The position numbers were made by a program, and so were the translations under genes. The notes under the pieces were generated by a model that saw only the letters and a program-made list of their open reading frames with translations, ran no database searches and was not told where the DNA came from. Positions 32,525-40,780 of a DNA stretch of 56,755 bases are shown here, in pieces; position 1 is the first letter of the stretch, and each line of letters opens with the position of its first letter. Where the stretch lies: contig JACRJN010000032.1 in NCBI GenBank assembly GCA_016235675.1, forward strand, positions 1 through 56,755, written 5' to 3'. This DNA comes from Candidatus Schekmanbacteria bacterium (GTDB lineage: Bacteria; SZUA-182).

Positions 32525-34592
32525 CTTTGAAGATTATAAGCTGCGCGTAGGAAAGCCCTTTCCTTTCGGCGCAACGCTGGTGCCGGGAGGGGTTAATTTC
32601 TCTGTTTTTTCCCGCCAGGCAACCTCCTGTACCCTGGTGCTTTGCAAAAAAAACTCTTCCGAGATTTTAGCGGAAATCCCTTTTCCTGAGTGTTTCCATG
32701 TCGGAAATGTGTATTGTATGGTGGTGTTTGATTTGGATTTTGAAGAGGTGGAATACGGTTACCGGATGGACGGCCCCTTTGCCCCGGAAAAGGGGGAGCG
32801 TTTCAACAAGGAAAGAATCTTGCTTGACCCATACGCCAAAGCCATGGGCGGAAGGGTTGCATGGGGAAAAACGCCTGATTGGAGCGAACCTTTTCAATAC
32901 CGGGGCCGCTTTGTTTTAGAGGACTTCGATTGGGAAAACGACAAGGCATTGGAAACGCCGATTGAGGATTTGATTGTCTACGAGATGCACGTTCGCAGTT
33001 TTACCCAACACAAATCCTCCGGGGTGACTAATCCGGGGACTTATGCCGGAATCTTGGAAAAGATACCGTATCTGAAAGAATTGGGAGTCAATTGTCTTGA
33101 GTTAATGCCGATCTTTGAATTCGACGAGTTTGAAAACAGCCGTCAAAACCCGGTAACCGGGGAAAGAACCTATAATTACTGGGGCTACAGCACGGTGGGA
33201 TTTTTCGCTCCCAAGGCCGGTTACGCCTCGACGGGCAAATTCGACATGCAGGTTGATGAACTTAAAAATCTGGTTAAACAACTGCACAAGAACGGAATAG
33301 AGGTGATTTTGGATGTGGTGTTTAACCATACGGCGGAAGGCAATGAACAGGGGCCGACCTTTTCCTTCCGCGGGATAGATGACAAGACCTATTACATGCT
33401 GACCCCAGAGGGCTACTACTATAATTTCAGCGGCTGCGGCAATACCCTTAATTGCAACAATCCAATCGTAAGGGACATGGTGCTGGATTGCCTGCGCTAT
33501 TGGGCGGCGGAATATCATATCGACGGCTTCCGCTTCGATTTGGCCGCCATCCTGGGGCGTGATCAGTCCGGCAGGCCGCTTTCCAATCCGCCGCTAATCG
33601 AATCGTTGGCGTATGATCCGATTTTAGCCAAATGCAAGCTGATTGCGGAAGCCTGGGATGCGGGGGGGTTATATCAGGTAGGATCATTTCCCGCTTACGG
33701 CAGGTGGGCGGAATGGAACGGCAAGTTTCGGGACGATGTCCGCAAATTCATCAAGGGCGAAGACGGGCTGGTCGGGGCGATAGCCCAGCGGGTGCAGGGT
33801 TCCCCGGATTTGTACGGCTGGAATCAACGCGGGCCGACGGCTTCCGTCAATTTCATTACCTGTCATGACGGCTTTACCTTATATGACCTTGTTTCGTACA
33901 ACCACAAAAACAACTTGGCCAACGGGGAAGGAAACCGTGACGGAGAAAGCAATAACAATAGCTGGAACTGCGGCGCAGAGGGCGAAACCAGTGATCCGGG
34001 GATTATTCGGCTCAGACGGCAGCAAATAAAAAATGCGCTTTCGATTTTGCTGGTCAGCCAGGGTATTCCCATGATTCTTATGGGGGATGAAGTGGCCGGC
34101 ACCAAACGCGGCAATAACAACACCTACTGCCATGATAACGATCTGAATTGGTTTGACTGGACGCTGCTGGACAAAAACCATGACGTTTTCCGGTTTTTTA
34201 AAAACATGCTGGCCTTTCGCCATGCGCATCCCGTTTTGCGCAATTGTCAATATTTCGAGTGCAGCGCAGCGTATATAACCTGGCATGGAACAAAGGCCTG
34301 GCAGGCTGATTATTCCCCGTCTTCCAAAACGCTGGCTTTTATGCTTCCCGGCAGCAGCGCCAAAGGGGGAACCGCCCCGGACAATACAATATATGTAGCC
34401 ATGAACAGTTATTGGGAGGCATTAGCATATGATCTGCCGTCGTCCCCGGCCAATACCCGCTGGCATGTATTTTCCAATACCGGGATGCAGCCTCCCGCTG
34501 ATATTTGTACCCCCGGCAGCGAAATCCTGATAGACAATCAACAGCAAATTATCGTCGGCGCCCGTTCGGTGATTGTTTTAATCGCCAAATAA
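32493..34592 (+). CDS. glgX: Glycogen debranching enzyme (GlgX, isoamylase-type)
   Basis: Hydrolyses alpha-1,6 branches of glycogen or limit dextrins. An N-terminal CBM48-like domain (FPFGATLVPGGVNFSVFSR) is followed by the GH13_11 barrel: ILDVVFNHTAEG, nucleophile Asp349 in DGFRFDLAAILG, acid/base Glu386 in LIAEAWDAGG, and the transition-state site FITCHDGFTLYDLV. The start ATG 32493 has AAGGGGTGA five bases upstream; an earlier frame start at 32460 lacks support. 699 residues is normal. Embedding between two STAS genes implies regulation by or with the partner-switching relay, as at slr1857. Confidence 0.94.
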   Translation: MTEIDFYPTHNFEDYKLRVGKPFPFGATLVPGGVNFSVFSRQATSCTLVLCKKNSSEILAEIPFPECFHVGNVYCMVVFDLDFEEVEYGYRMDGPFAPEKGERFNKERILLDPYAKAMGGRVAWGKTPDWSEPFQYRGRFVLEDFDWENDKALETPIEDLIVYEMHVRSFTQHKSSGVTNPGTYAGILEKIPYLKELGVNCLELMPIFEFDEFENSRQNPVTGERTYNYWGYSTVGFFAPKAGYASTGKFDMQVDELKNLVKQLHKNGIEVILDVVFNHTAEGNEQGPTFSFRGIDDKTYYMLTPEGYYYNFSGCGNTLNCNNPIVRDMVLDCLRYWAAEYHIDGFRFDLAAILGRDQSGRPLSNPPLIESLAYDPILAKCKLIAEAWDAGGLYQVGSFPAYGRWAEWNGKFRDDVRKFIKGEDGLVGAIAQRVQGSPDLYGWNQRGPTASVNFITCHDGFTLYDLVSYNHKNNLANGEGNRDGESNNNSWNCGAEGETSDPGIIRLRRQQIKNALSILLVSQGIPMILMGDEVAGTKRGNNNTYCHDNDLNWFDWTLLDKNHDVFRFFKNMLAFRHAHPVLRNCQYFECSAAYITWHGTKAWQADYSPSSKTLAFMLPGSSAKGGTAPDNTIYVAMNSYWEALAYDLPSSPANTRWHVFSNTGMQPPADICTPGSEILIDNQQQIIVGARSVIVLIAK

Positions 34593-34606
34593 TATCATTT
34601 TCGAGT

Positions 34607-34646
34607 TGTCATTCCCGAATGAAGTTATCGGGAATCCGGTTTTAAC
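34607..34646. repeat. Family I half copy (GTCATTCCCG type)
   Basis: GTCATTCCCGAATGAAG and ATCGGGAATCCGG form a small inverted pair, nearly identical to 7528-7559. It sits between glgX and the second STAS gene. Confidence 0.65.
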
Positions 34647-34669
34647 TGCTTGAAAAAGGAGCTAGGACA

Positions 34670-34987
34670 ATGGGTTTTAACCTCTCTTATGAACTGGATA
34701 CGGATTTAGTAAAAGTGGTTCTGCGCGGGGAGTTGGACGGTCAAACCGCGATAAAATCGCAAAAGACCTTTGAAGAAGCCGCCAAACTAAAACCTGACAA
34801 AGTAGTAGTATACATGAAAGACCTCAATTATATGTCAAGTGCGGGGATACGTTTGTTGCTTTATATAAAGCAAAGGGTTATGAGTAAAAGTTCCCAAATG
34901 ATCCTGGTCGCCCCGCAAGCGACGGTGCTAAACACCTTAACGATGAGTGGGGTCACGCAGGCCGTACATGTGGTTGACGCTTACTAA
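34670..34987 (+). CDS. STAS-domain anti-sigma factor antagonist (second)
   Basis: A 105-residue STAS protein with VVLRGELDGQTAIKS and the serine loop LNYMSSAGIRLLL (Ser56/Ser57). It is distinct in sequence from the upstream STAS protein, so the relay appears to have two targets for one kinase, matching slr1856 and slr1859. AAAAAGGAGC lies ten bases before ATG 34670. It ends 12 bases before the kinase gene. Confidence 0.9.
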   Translation: MGFNLSYELDTDLVKVVLRGELDGQTAIKSQKTFEEAAKLKPDKVVVYMKDLNYMSSAGIRLLLYIKQRVMSKSSQMILVAPQATVLNTLTMSGVTQAVHVVDAY

Positions 34988-34999
34988 TCAAAGGCTGCC

Positions 35000-35428
35000 A
35001 TGAAATTATTAACCGTTCCCGGCATATTGGAAAATCTCGGTGCGATCCGGCAATTTGTCAACCAAACAGGCCGTGAGGCAGGGCTTTCCGGGCAAGCCTT
35101 ATATGACCTGGTGTTGGCTGTCGATGAACTTGCTGCCAACACGGTTCTTTATGGTTACGAACAAAACCGGCAACCAGGCAATATTGTTGTGACTGCCAAG
35201 ACAAGCAAAACAGAGTTCACGGTTACGCTTGAAGATACCGCTCCGGCCTTTGATCCCGGTAAACATAACCTGCCCCAGGATGCGGATTTAATCCAACCGA
35301 TGGAGGAGCGCAACATCGGAGGGCTGGGTATTTATCTGGCCGTAAAGGGAGTCGACGGCTTTAAATATCAGCGGATTGACCAGAAAAATATAGTTAAGCT
35401 TTCCAAGAAATTACCGCCCGGTTCGTAG
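35000..35428 (+). CDS. RsbW-like serine kinase/anti-sigma factor
   Basis: A 142-residue GHKL ATPase. The N box VDELAANTVLYGY (Glu43, Asn47), the G1-like LEDTAPAFDP and the G2 GGLGIYLA (~107-114) are complete, so ATP binding and kinase activity are likely. RsbW proteins phosphorylate STAS antagonists and may bind a sigma factor. No sigma factor gene is present in the window, so the output is either a remote sigma factor or another target. It corresponds to slr1861. Confidence 0.9.
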   Translation: MKLLTVPGILENLGAIRQFVNQTGREAGLSGQALYDLVLAVDELAANTVLYGYEQNRQPGNIVVTAKTSKTEFTVTLEDTAPAFDPGKHNLPQDADLIQPMEERNIGGLGIYLAVKGVDGFKYQRIDQKNIVKLSKKLPPGS

Positions 35429-35433
35429 CTTTC

Positions 35434-35667
35434 GATGTTTCGGCGTGTCCTCACGCCGAAACTAACAAGGGGTAACGTTCAATGCTGTTGACTTAAGACG
35501 TAGCGCAGGGCTTTAGCCCTGCTTAAGACGCGGCAATTGACCCCTGTGGCCGTAGCAGACCTAAAGGTCTGCGCTACGTAAATATCAAAACAGAATTCCT
35601 TAAGTCAACAGCATTGGGGGTAACGTTCCCCTTTTACGGTTTCGGTGTGAGGACACACCGAAACATC
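35434..35667. repeat. Family E palindrome interrupted by a family D element with 12-base direct repeats
   Basis: Arms GATGTTTCGGCGTGTCC (35434) and GACACACCGAAACATC (to 35667) match the intact copy at 3293-3378. The centre is split by a 135-base insert (35481-35615) with perfect 17-base ends AATGCTGTTGACTTAAG/CTTAAGTCAACAGCATT. GGGGTAACGTTC occurs immediately left of the insert (35469-35480) and one base right of it (35617-35628). In the empty copy this stretch occurs once. Confidence 0.85.
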
Positions 35668-35695
35668 AATTTATATTAGGTTGGCAAAGGACACA

Positions 35696-37441
35696 ATGAG
35701 ACATAAACTTAAAATTCGCACATATATTTTATTTTTGTTAATCCTGGTCATTTTATCCATTAGTGTAACCTATTCAGTTCATTCCTATCTTATTTTAAAA
35801 GACGAGACAATGAAGCTGATAGATGCAGAACTGAGCGAGGGGGCGTTAAAGGCGGTGGATTTAGTGCCGGATGAATATTATCTTAAAATAACCGGCAAGG
35901 ATTCTATCTCCAGGGACGAATATTTTTCGGTGGTGGAGAAATTGACAAAATACGCTAAATTACACGGCTATGCTTATATTTACACCTTTATGATAAAAGA
36001 AGGAAAGATAATTTACCTGGCCAACAGCGTAACAGAGGCGGATTTGAAAAACAACGCCTGGTATTATTATTACTCCGAGGAGCCTCTTCCCCCGGATTTA
36101 CAGGAAAAGTACCATAAGCTGGCACTACAAAAAGAACAGCCGCTGATTAATTTTGAAACGGCTGGTAATAATATTAAAAACCCTTCCCCGGCGAATAAAA
36201 CCAAAAAGCTTTTGGGGAACATTAACCAGTTTGTTTTTTGGGCAAAAGTAAAACGGCTTGTAACCGATCAGGTAAATCTTGTCGATAATTATAAAACCAA
36301 AGATGGTGATTTCCGCTCCGCAACAATCCCTTTTAAGGATTCGCAAGGCCGCCAGTATTTTGCCGGAGCGGATTATTATCTCCATGATATTAAAGCATCT
36401 TTACGCAAATTAATCATAAATTGCATTATAATAGGATTGATAATTCTTATTCCCTTTGTGTATGTTACCATAGTTATCGCGGGGAAAATCGCCAATCCCG
36501 TCATGCAATTGGTGGAATGCGCCGACTCCTTGCAGAAAAACGCCTTTTCATTCCCGGAGAAAACCAAACAGCGCTTAAAAATGATATGCGACGGGAGACA
36601 AAAAGAAATCGGCGATCTGGCCTGTACTTTTATGGCAATGGACAAAACCTTAAATCAATACAAAGAAGAGCTAAAGCAGGAAGTCGCAGCGCAAGAGCGC
36701 ATTTCAAGCGAACTGGAAATTTCCCGTAACATCCAAATGGGTTTTCTGCACAAAAATTTCCCGGCCTTCCCGCAAAAAAAAGAGTTCGACTTATACTCGA
36801 GAGTCCTTCCCGCCAAACAAATTGGAGGCGACCTTTATGATTTTCAATTAATTGACGATGACCATCTTTTTCTCTGCGTAGGGGATGTTTCGGACAAAAG
36901 CGTACCGGCGGCGCTTTTCATGTCGGTCACTCAAACATTAATCAGGTCGGCGCTTAAAAACATTTCCGATCCGGCGCAAGTTTTACAAAGCGTTAATGCC
37001 AACTTATACAAAAACAACGACAATCTGATGTTTGTTACCGTATTTTGTGCGCTGCTTTCCCTGAAAACCGGCGAGTTGATATTTTCCAATGCCGGTCACA
37101 ACCCGCCGGTTCTAATCCCCAAAAGCAGCGATCCCAAATTGGTAGATTTGCCCAAAGGATTGGTATTGGGTGTCGATCCGGATGCACAATTTCAAAATAA
37201 AAGCCTTCGACTGAATATCGGCGACGGGCTTTTAGTTTATACCGACGGCGTTACCGAGGCTAAAGATGTCAGGCGGCAATTATATTCCGAGAGCCGGTTA
37301 CTGGAAATCAGCCACACCTTTAATCAAAAAACCCCACAGCAAATAGTGGAATCCCTAATCGATTCCGTAAATCAGTTTGCGCATGGAACCACTCAGTTTG
37401 ATGATATTACCGTCCTGTCGTTAACATATTCCGGGACATAG
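35696..37441 (+). CDS. SpoIIE/PP2C-type phosphatase with membrane-bound sensor
   Basis: A 581-residue protein likely resetting the STAS proteins. A membrane helix at residues ~4-25, an extracytoplasmic sensor of ~210 residues (LKAVDLVPDEYYLKITGKD...), a second helix (~240-263), a HAMP-like segment and coiled coil (~265-335), then the PP2C SpoIIE domain: PAKQIGGDLYDFQLI, LCVGDVSDKSVPAALFM and VYTDGVTEAKD with the metal-binding Asp residues. ATG 35696 has AAAGGA six bases upstream; a TTG at 35681 is possible. It corresponds to IcfG (slr1860), which lacks this exact sensor layout as far as I recall. The input signal is unknown. Confidence 0.9.
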   Translation: MRHKLKIRTYILFLLILVILSISVTYSVHSYLILKDETMKLIDAELSEGALKAVDLVPDEYYLKITGKDSISRDEYFSVVEKLTKYAKLHGYAYIYTFMIKEGKIIYLANSVTEADLKNNAWYYYYSEEPLPPDLQEKYHKLALQKEQPLINFETAGNNIKNPSPANKTKKLLGNINQFVFWAKVKRLVTDQVNLVDNYKTKDGDFRSATIPFKDSQGRQYFAGADYYLHDIKASLRKLIINCIIIGLIILIPFVYVTIVIAGKIANPVMQLVECADSLQKNAFSFPEKTKQRLKMICDGRQKEIGDLACTFMAMDKTLNQYKEELKQEVAAQERISSELEISRNIQMGFLHKNFPAFPQKKEFDLYSRVLPAKQIGGDLYDFQLIDDDHLFLCVGDVSDKSVPAALFMSVTQTLIRSALKNISDPAQVLQSVNANLYKNNDNLMFVTVFCALLSLKTGELIFSNAGHNPPVLIPKSSDPKLVDLPKGLVLGVDPDAQFQNKSLRLNIGDGLLVYTDGVTEAKDVRRQLYSESRLLEISHTFNQKTPQQIVESLIDSVNQFAHGTTQFDDITVLSLTYSGT

Positions 37442-37457
37442 AATTTTCAATTGTACC

Positions 37458-37486
37458 GGTAACACAGGCATCTTGTCTGTGCCACC
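37458..37486. repeat. Short family B palindrome
   Basis: GGTAACACAGGCATCTTGTC followed by TGTGCCACC forms a small imperfect hairpin of the CACAGGCATCTTGCCTGTG type after the phosphatase gene. It may act as a terminator-like structure, but no T-run follows. Confidence 0.55.
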
Positions 37487-37509
37487 ATTAAATTCTTTGA
37501 GGATAGTAA

Positions 37510-38799
37510 ATGAACAGAACGATACATGCTGGAAATGATGTAAATCCTGTGTTGGCTGAAGGTATGGCTGCGGCTCGTACCGGAAACGTTAAACAACTTG
37601 GGGCCTGGCTGGATCGCGGGAATGATCCGAATCAATATGACCAGGCAGGCTGGACGCCTCTTTTATGGGCGTCAGTCCGCGGCCGGGCAAAAGCTGTCGA
37701 GTTGCTGATTAACAATAAACCCTTACCGGCGGATGTCAGAATGGCGCATAAAGAATCCGAGGCGTTACCGATACATCTGGCCGGCCAATCGGGGAGTGTC
37801 GAGACGGCTGTAATCCTGCTGGCTAAGTGTCCGGAGACTCTCAATATCCCCTGGGACTTAAACGGGCATACCATCCTGCTTCAGGCGGTTTTTTACGGGC
37901 ATTTGGAACTGGCCGGGATGTTATTGAAAAGGGGCGCCAGAACGGACATTACTACCGCGCGCGGGCTTGGCCCGCTGGAACTGGTGTCTCAGTTCCAGTT
38001 TCAGGCGATGATAGACCTGATACGTCCCTTCGATAGTTCTCAGGCATCCAAAGCGGCCTATTATAAAACCTATCTGGAAAAAATCGCACCGCTTGTACCT
38101 TCGGATCAAATAGCCGCTCAACGGTTAAGTGACGAGTTGGTACATACAATTGAGAATGGGATTAAAAGAGCATTTCATGCTAACGCGGCCATTGAAGAGA
38201 CGCTGTCTGCGGTATATGATCTGATCGAAGTCCGAAAGGCCGATGTAAACAGGTTGGGAGGGGGACTTCAACAACCGCCGCTGATCGTGACGGTAACCGG
38301 GAACAACGGATTCCCGCCCGTTCCGGGGGTCGTTAAACTTCGCAATCAACTGGCCGCCTGCCTTCTGAAAAAAGGAGCAGACCCGTCCCTGCCAGAAAAA
38401 CATCCGATGGGTGTTCAAACCGTGATTCGGGCGGCTGTTTTCAATCACCTGGAAATTCTCCGGATGTGTGCTGATTATATGAGTCCGCAGAAACTGGCGG
38501 ATGCCATCAATGAAATCCCCTTGGTTAACGGGCTGACAGCCATGCACGATACGGTCTTGAGGGCCACGATGGCTGCGCCTGACCGTTTCGAGGGGTATCT
38601 GGAGCAAACCTGCTGGTTTATGGCGCACGGCGGACGATGCGACATCGAGGATTTTGCTGGAGTGACCCAGCGCAATATAGCCGAACGCGCTCAAAACCAG
38701 GAATTCGGCAGACGACTTCTGGAGGTGATGGACGAATATTCTCAACTCTCCAAACCCCCATGTCCCTATGGGACACAAAGAGATATGAAAATGATATAG
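37510..38799 (+). CDS. Ankyrin-repeat protein
   Basis: A 429-residue protein with ankyrin repeats concentrated in residues ~25-170 (DQAGWTPLLWASVRGRAKAVELLINN, then ALPIHLAGQSGS and HTILLQAVFYGHLELAGMLLKRGA) and a further degenerate set at ~300-400. The middle (~180-270) is non-repetitive. No enzyme domain or signal peptide is evident. GAGGATAGT precedes ATG 37510. It follows the phosphatase by 68 bases and could be a downstream member of the cluster, but nothing else links it. Confidence 0.85.
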   Translation: MNRTIHAGNDVNPVLAEGMAAARTGNVKQLGAWLDRGNDPNQYDQAGWTPLLWASVRGRAKAVELLINNKPLPADVRMAHKESEALPIHLAGQSGSVETAVILLAKCPETLNIPWDLNGHTILLQAVFYGHLELAGMLLKRGARTDITTARGLGPLELVSQFQFQAMIDLIRPFDSSQASKAAYYKTYLEKIAPLVPSDQIAAQRLSDELVHTIENGIKRAFHANAAIEETLSAVYDLIEVRKADVNRLGGGLQQPPLIVTVTGNNGFPPVPGVVKLRNQLAACLLKKGADPSLPEKHPMGVQTVIRAAVFNHLEILRMCADYMSPQKLADAINEIPLVNGLTAMHDTVLRATMAAPDRFEGYLEQTCWFMAHGGRCDIEDFAGVTQRNIAERAQNQEFGRRLLEVMDEYSQLSKPPCPYGTQRDMKMI

Positions 38800-38999
38800 G
38801 GGCGGGGGCTTCCTGCCGATGCTGTTGACTTAAGACGCAGCGCAGGGCTTTAGCCCCAATACTGTTCACTTAACGTATTCACTTAACGTAGTGCAGACCT
38901 TCAGGTCTGCTCCGGAGTGCACGGTTAAACCACCCCATAAGCAGGGATAGAAGCCCTGCGCTACGTCTTAAGTAAAGTGATGGATTCTTTGTTGAGAAC

Positions 39000-39182
39000 G
39001 ATACTGTCGGGGATCAGCCAGTGCACTGCGTGCCCGCTCTACATAATTTTTACTTTGAGCGCTGTAAATCAAGCCGATTCTTTTACAATCCGGATATACT
39101 TTTTTTAAACCGGCCAACTGCTCTTCGATACCTGCCTCGATGCCGATCCCGCTAAGATTATCCGCCGATAAATCTTTGTTTT
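39000..39182 (-). pseudogene. Fragment of an ABC-transporter substrate-binding protein gene
   Basis: The minus strand reads about 60 codons without a stop: DLSADNLSGIGIEAGIEEQL and KKVYPDCKRIGLIYSAQS are recognisable. This resembles the NLTGvsi...EQL...L-x-P-x-x-KRIGV-ly region of PF04392-type (TrpX-like) substrate-binding proteins. There is no start, and both ends stop at palindromic repeats, so a larger gene was broken up. It is a short fragment, so the family call is tentative. Confidence 0.5.
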
Positions 39183-39335
39183 AGTGTAATGTTCCATAAA
39201 TAACATACTACGTTTAATGTCATTGCGAGGCAGTCTTACCGCCGAAGCAATCTCAGACGCTACAATAAAATCGAGATTGCGTAGTTTAAGCTCGCAATGA
39301 CAGGTTCTGTACATCATTATTTATGGAACACTCTA
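39183..39335. repeat. MITE-like palindrome, family A copy 2
   Basis: Arms TAGTGTAATGTTCCATAAAT (39182) and ATTTATGGAACACTCTA (to 39335) enclose TCATTGCGAG...GAGATTGC...CTCGCAATGA, the same core as at 273-418. TA borders both ends. The termini differ from copy 1 by several substitutions. Confidence 0.75.
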
Positions 39336-39410
39336 CTGGTTTCACTTTTCTTTCATAAAAAAACAGAAAAATACAACTCAATTGATTGCACATAATGGCG
39401 TGCTAATAGA

Positions 39411-40007
39411 ATGACCGATTATACCTTGACACCTGTGATAGCTAGTGTTATGATTACAAGCCATAACGTCGGGGGACAATCTGTGTTAACAGGGGGTAAA
39501 GGCTTGAGCGCGACGTATGAAGATAAGGCGCTGGAAGCATTGGAAGTTTATCTTACCCGCTTTAAGCAGGACAGCGATTCCATTGTATTTTTCCCGTTAG
39601 CCAAAGCCTATTTGAAGGCCGGGGAAACCGCCCAGGCGATAGAAGTCTGTCGGGAGGGGTTGGTCAAGCATCCCTATTACTGGGGAGCGCGGGTAGTACT
39701 GGCCAAGGCTTATCTTAAGCTGAATAAAATCAGCGAAGCCAAAGAGGAACTGGAAAAGGTCAACAAGATAGTTCCTAATAACGTTCTGGCCGCCAAGATG
39801 CTTGCGCAGATTTATTTGCGGGAAGGGGAGTTGTATAAGGCGGTTTTGTGTTACCGTACAATCAGCGCCTTTTACCCGGAACAAAAGGAATTCACCCGGC
39901 AAATTAAGTTTATCCTGGAAGTGGAAGTCCCGCGCAAGAAAAAGCAAATCCAGGTATTGGAAGAGTACCGGGAGGTTATTAGGAATCTTTACAGACGACG
40001 AAGATAA
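39411..40007 (+). CDS. Tetratricopeptide-repeat protein
   Basis: A 198-residue protein. Three to four TPR units span residues ~38-165 (DSIVFFPLAKAYLKAGETAQ, WGARVVLAKAYLKLNKISEA, VLAAKMLAQIYLREGELYKA), with a basic C terminus (YREVIRNLYRRRR). No signal peptide; it is probably a cytoplasmic scaffold. The start is uncertain. ATG 39411 yields a weakly conserved 30-residue leader, whereas the TPR portion could start at a TTG near 39504 with GGGGG upstream. No operon partner. Confidence 0.8.
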   Translation: MTDYTLTPVIASVMITSHNVGGQSVLTGGKGLSATYEDKALEALEVYLTRFKQDSDSIVFFPLAKAYLKAGETAQAIEVCREGLVKHPYYWGARVVLAKAYLKLNKISEAKEELEKVNKIVPNNVLAAKMLAQIYLREGELYKAVLCYRTISAFYPEQKEFTRQIKFILEVEVPRKKKQIQVLEEYREVIRNLYRRRR

Positions 40008-40082
40008 TAGAAATAAATTAAAAATTAAAAAAGAAAAGTTAAAAATTTCAATTTAAAATTCAAAAAGCTTTTTATACGGAAA

Positions 40083-40211
40083 TGTCTTTCGGAAGTCCCT
40101 CCCGAAAGACAGAAAACCTTGGAACGCCGAGCAACATGTAGGGGCGGGGTTTCCCCGCCCTGGTGGTACGTTTCCACCAATCCTGCCAGGGCGAGGAGAC
40201 CTCGCCCCTAC
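40083..40211. repeat. Hairpin and palindrome family M (GTAGGGGCGGGG type)
   Basis: A ten-base-pair hairpin TGTCTTTCGG/CCGAAAGACA (40083-40111) is followed by GTAGGGGCGGGGTTTCCCCG facing GCGAGGAGACCTCGCCCCTA (40138-40211). The second element falls inside the open frame upstream of aroQ and explains that frame's spurious N-terminal extension. Confidence 0.7.
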
Positions 40212-40285
40212 GATGGAACGCTTCAATTTTTGAATTTGTTATTTCCGTATTCTCTGTAGATAAAACGATGAGCAATGGGAAAGAT

Positions 40286-40732
40286 ATGAAGATTTTAATC
40301 CTCCACGGCCCCAACTTAAATCTTTTGGGCAAACGCGAACCGCAGTTATATGGAAATCTCACTTTAGGGCAAATCAATGCCGAATTGGAACGGTTGGCAC
40401 AGGAATTGAACGTAGAACTCGTAATTGAGCAATCGAATTATGAGGGTGTCTTGGTTGACGCGATACAACATGCTTCCGATCAAAACATCGATGCCCTGGT
40501 AATCAACCCGGCAGCATACACGCATAGCAGCGTAGCGATAAGAGACGCTATCGCCGCAGTAGGGATTCCTACTGTAGAAGTACATTTGTCGAATATCTAT
40601 AAGCGGGAGGAATTCAGGCAGCATTCTTACCTCGCCCCGGTAGCCGTCGGGCAAATCAGCGGTCTGGGCGTGAACAGCTATTTATTGGGATTGCGGGCGG
40701 CGGTGGCAATTTGTTCAATGGATAATGGATAA
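40286..40732 (+). CDS. aroQ: Type II 3-dehydroquinate dehydratase (AroQ)
   Basis: Dehydrates 3-dehydroquinate in the shikimate pathway. [19 protein letters not shown] starts the domain, with Tyr22 in QLYG as general base, [15 protein letters not shown] and [15 protein letters not shown] with the active-site His and Arg. From ATG 40286 it is 148 residues, the family norm. ATG 40268 is possible. Longer frames upstream are repeat DNA. Its last residues (MDNG-stop) are read from a family J palindrome, which also provides the start of pepP. Confidence 0.94.
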   Translation: MKILILHGPNLNLLGKREPQLYGNLTLGQINAELERLAQELNVELVIEQSNYEGVLVDAIQHASDQNIDALVINPAAYTHSSVAIRDAIAAVGIPTVEVHLSNIYKREEFRQHSYLAPVAVGQISGLGVNSYLLGLRAAVAICSMDNG

Positions 40733-40780
40733 TTGATAATGGATAACGAAAAAGACATTATCAATGATCCATTATCAGAT
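40719..40780. repeat. Palindrome, family J copy 2, spanning the aroQ stop and pepP start
   Basis: ATGGATAATGGATAATTGAT and ATGGATAACG face GACATTATCAATGATCC and ATTATCAGAT. The aroQ stop (TAA at 40730-40732) and the pepP ATG (40739) both lie inside it, so about a dozen N-terminal residues of PepP are repeat-encoded. Confidence 0.75.

Larger units (their letters stand above)
38800..39410. other. 611-base gap: nested repeats, a gene fragment and a family A element
   Basis: 38818-38978 is a degenerate family D element (GATGCTGTTGACTTAAGACG...CGCTACGTCTTAAGT). 39000-39182 carries an open minus-strand gene fragment, listed separately. 39183-39335 is a full family A element. The remaining ~75 bases before the TPR gene are AT-rich. 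Confidence 0.7.

Noticed and set aside
38125-38778. Long minus-strand frame opposite the second ankyrin gene
   Set aside because: A 217-codon shadow frame. The plus-strand gene has a coherent repeat pattern and a ribosome site, and the shadow translation has no domain.
40163-40285. N-terminal extension of aroQ
   Set aside because: The region includes a GTAGGGGCGGGG palindrome, and the extra residues are absent from the family's normal length.
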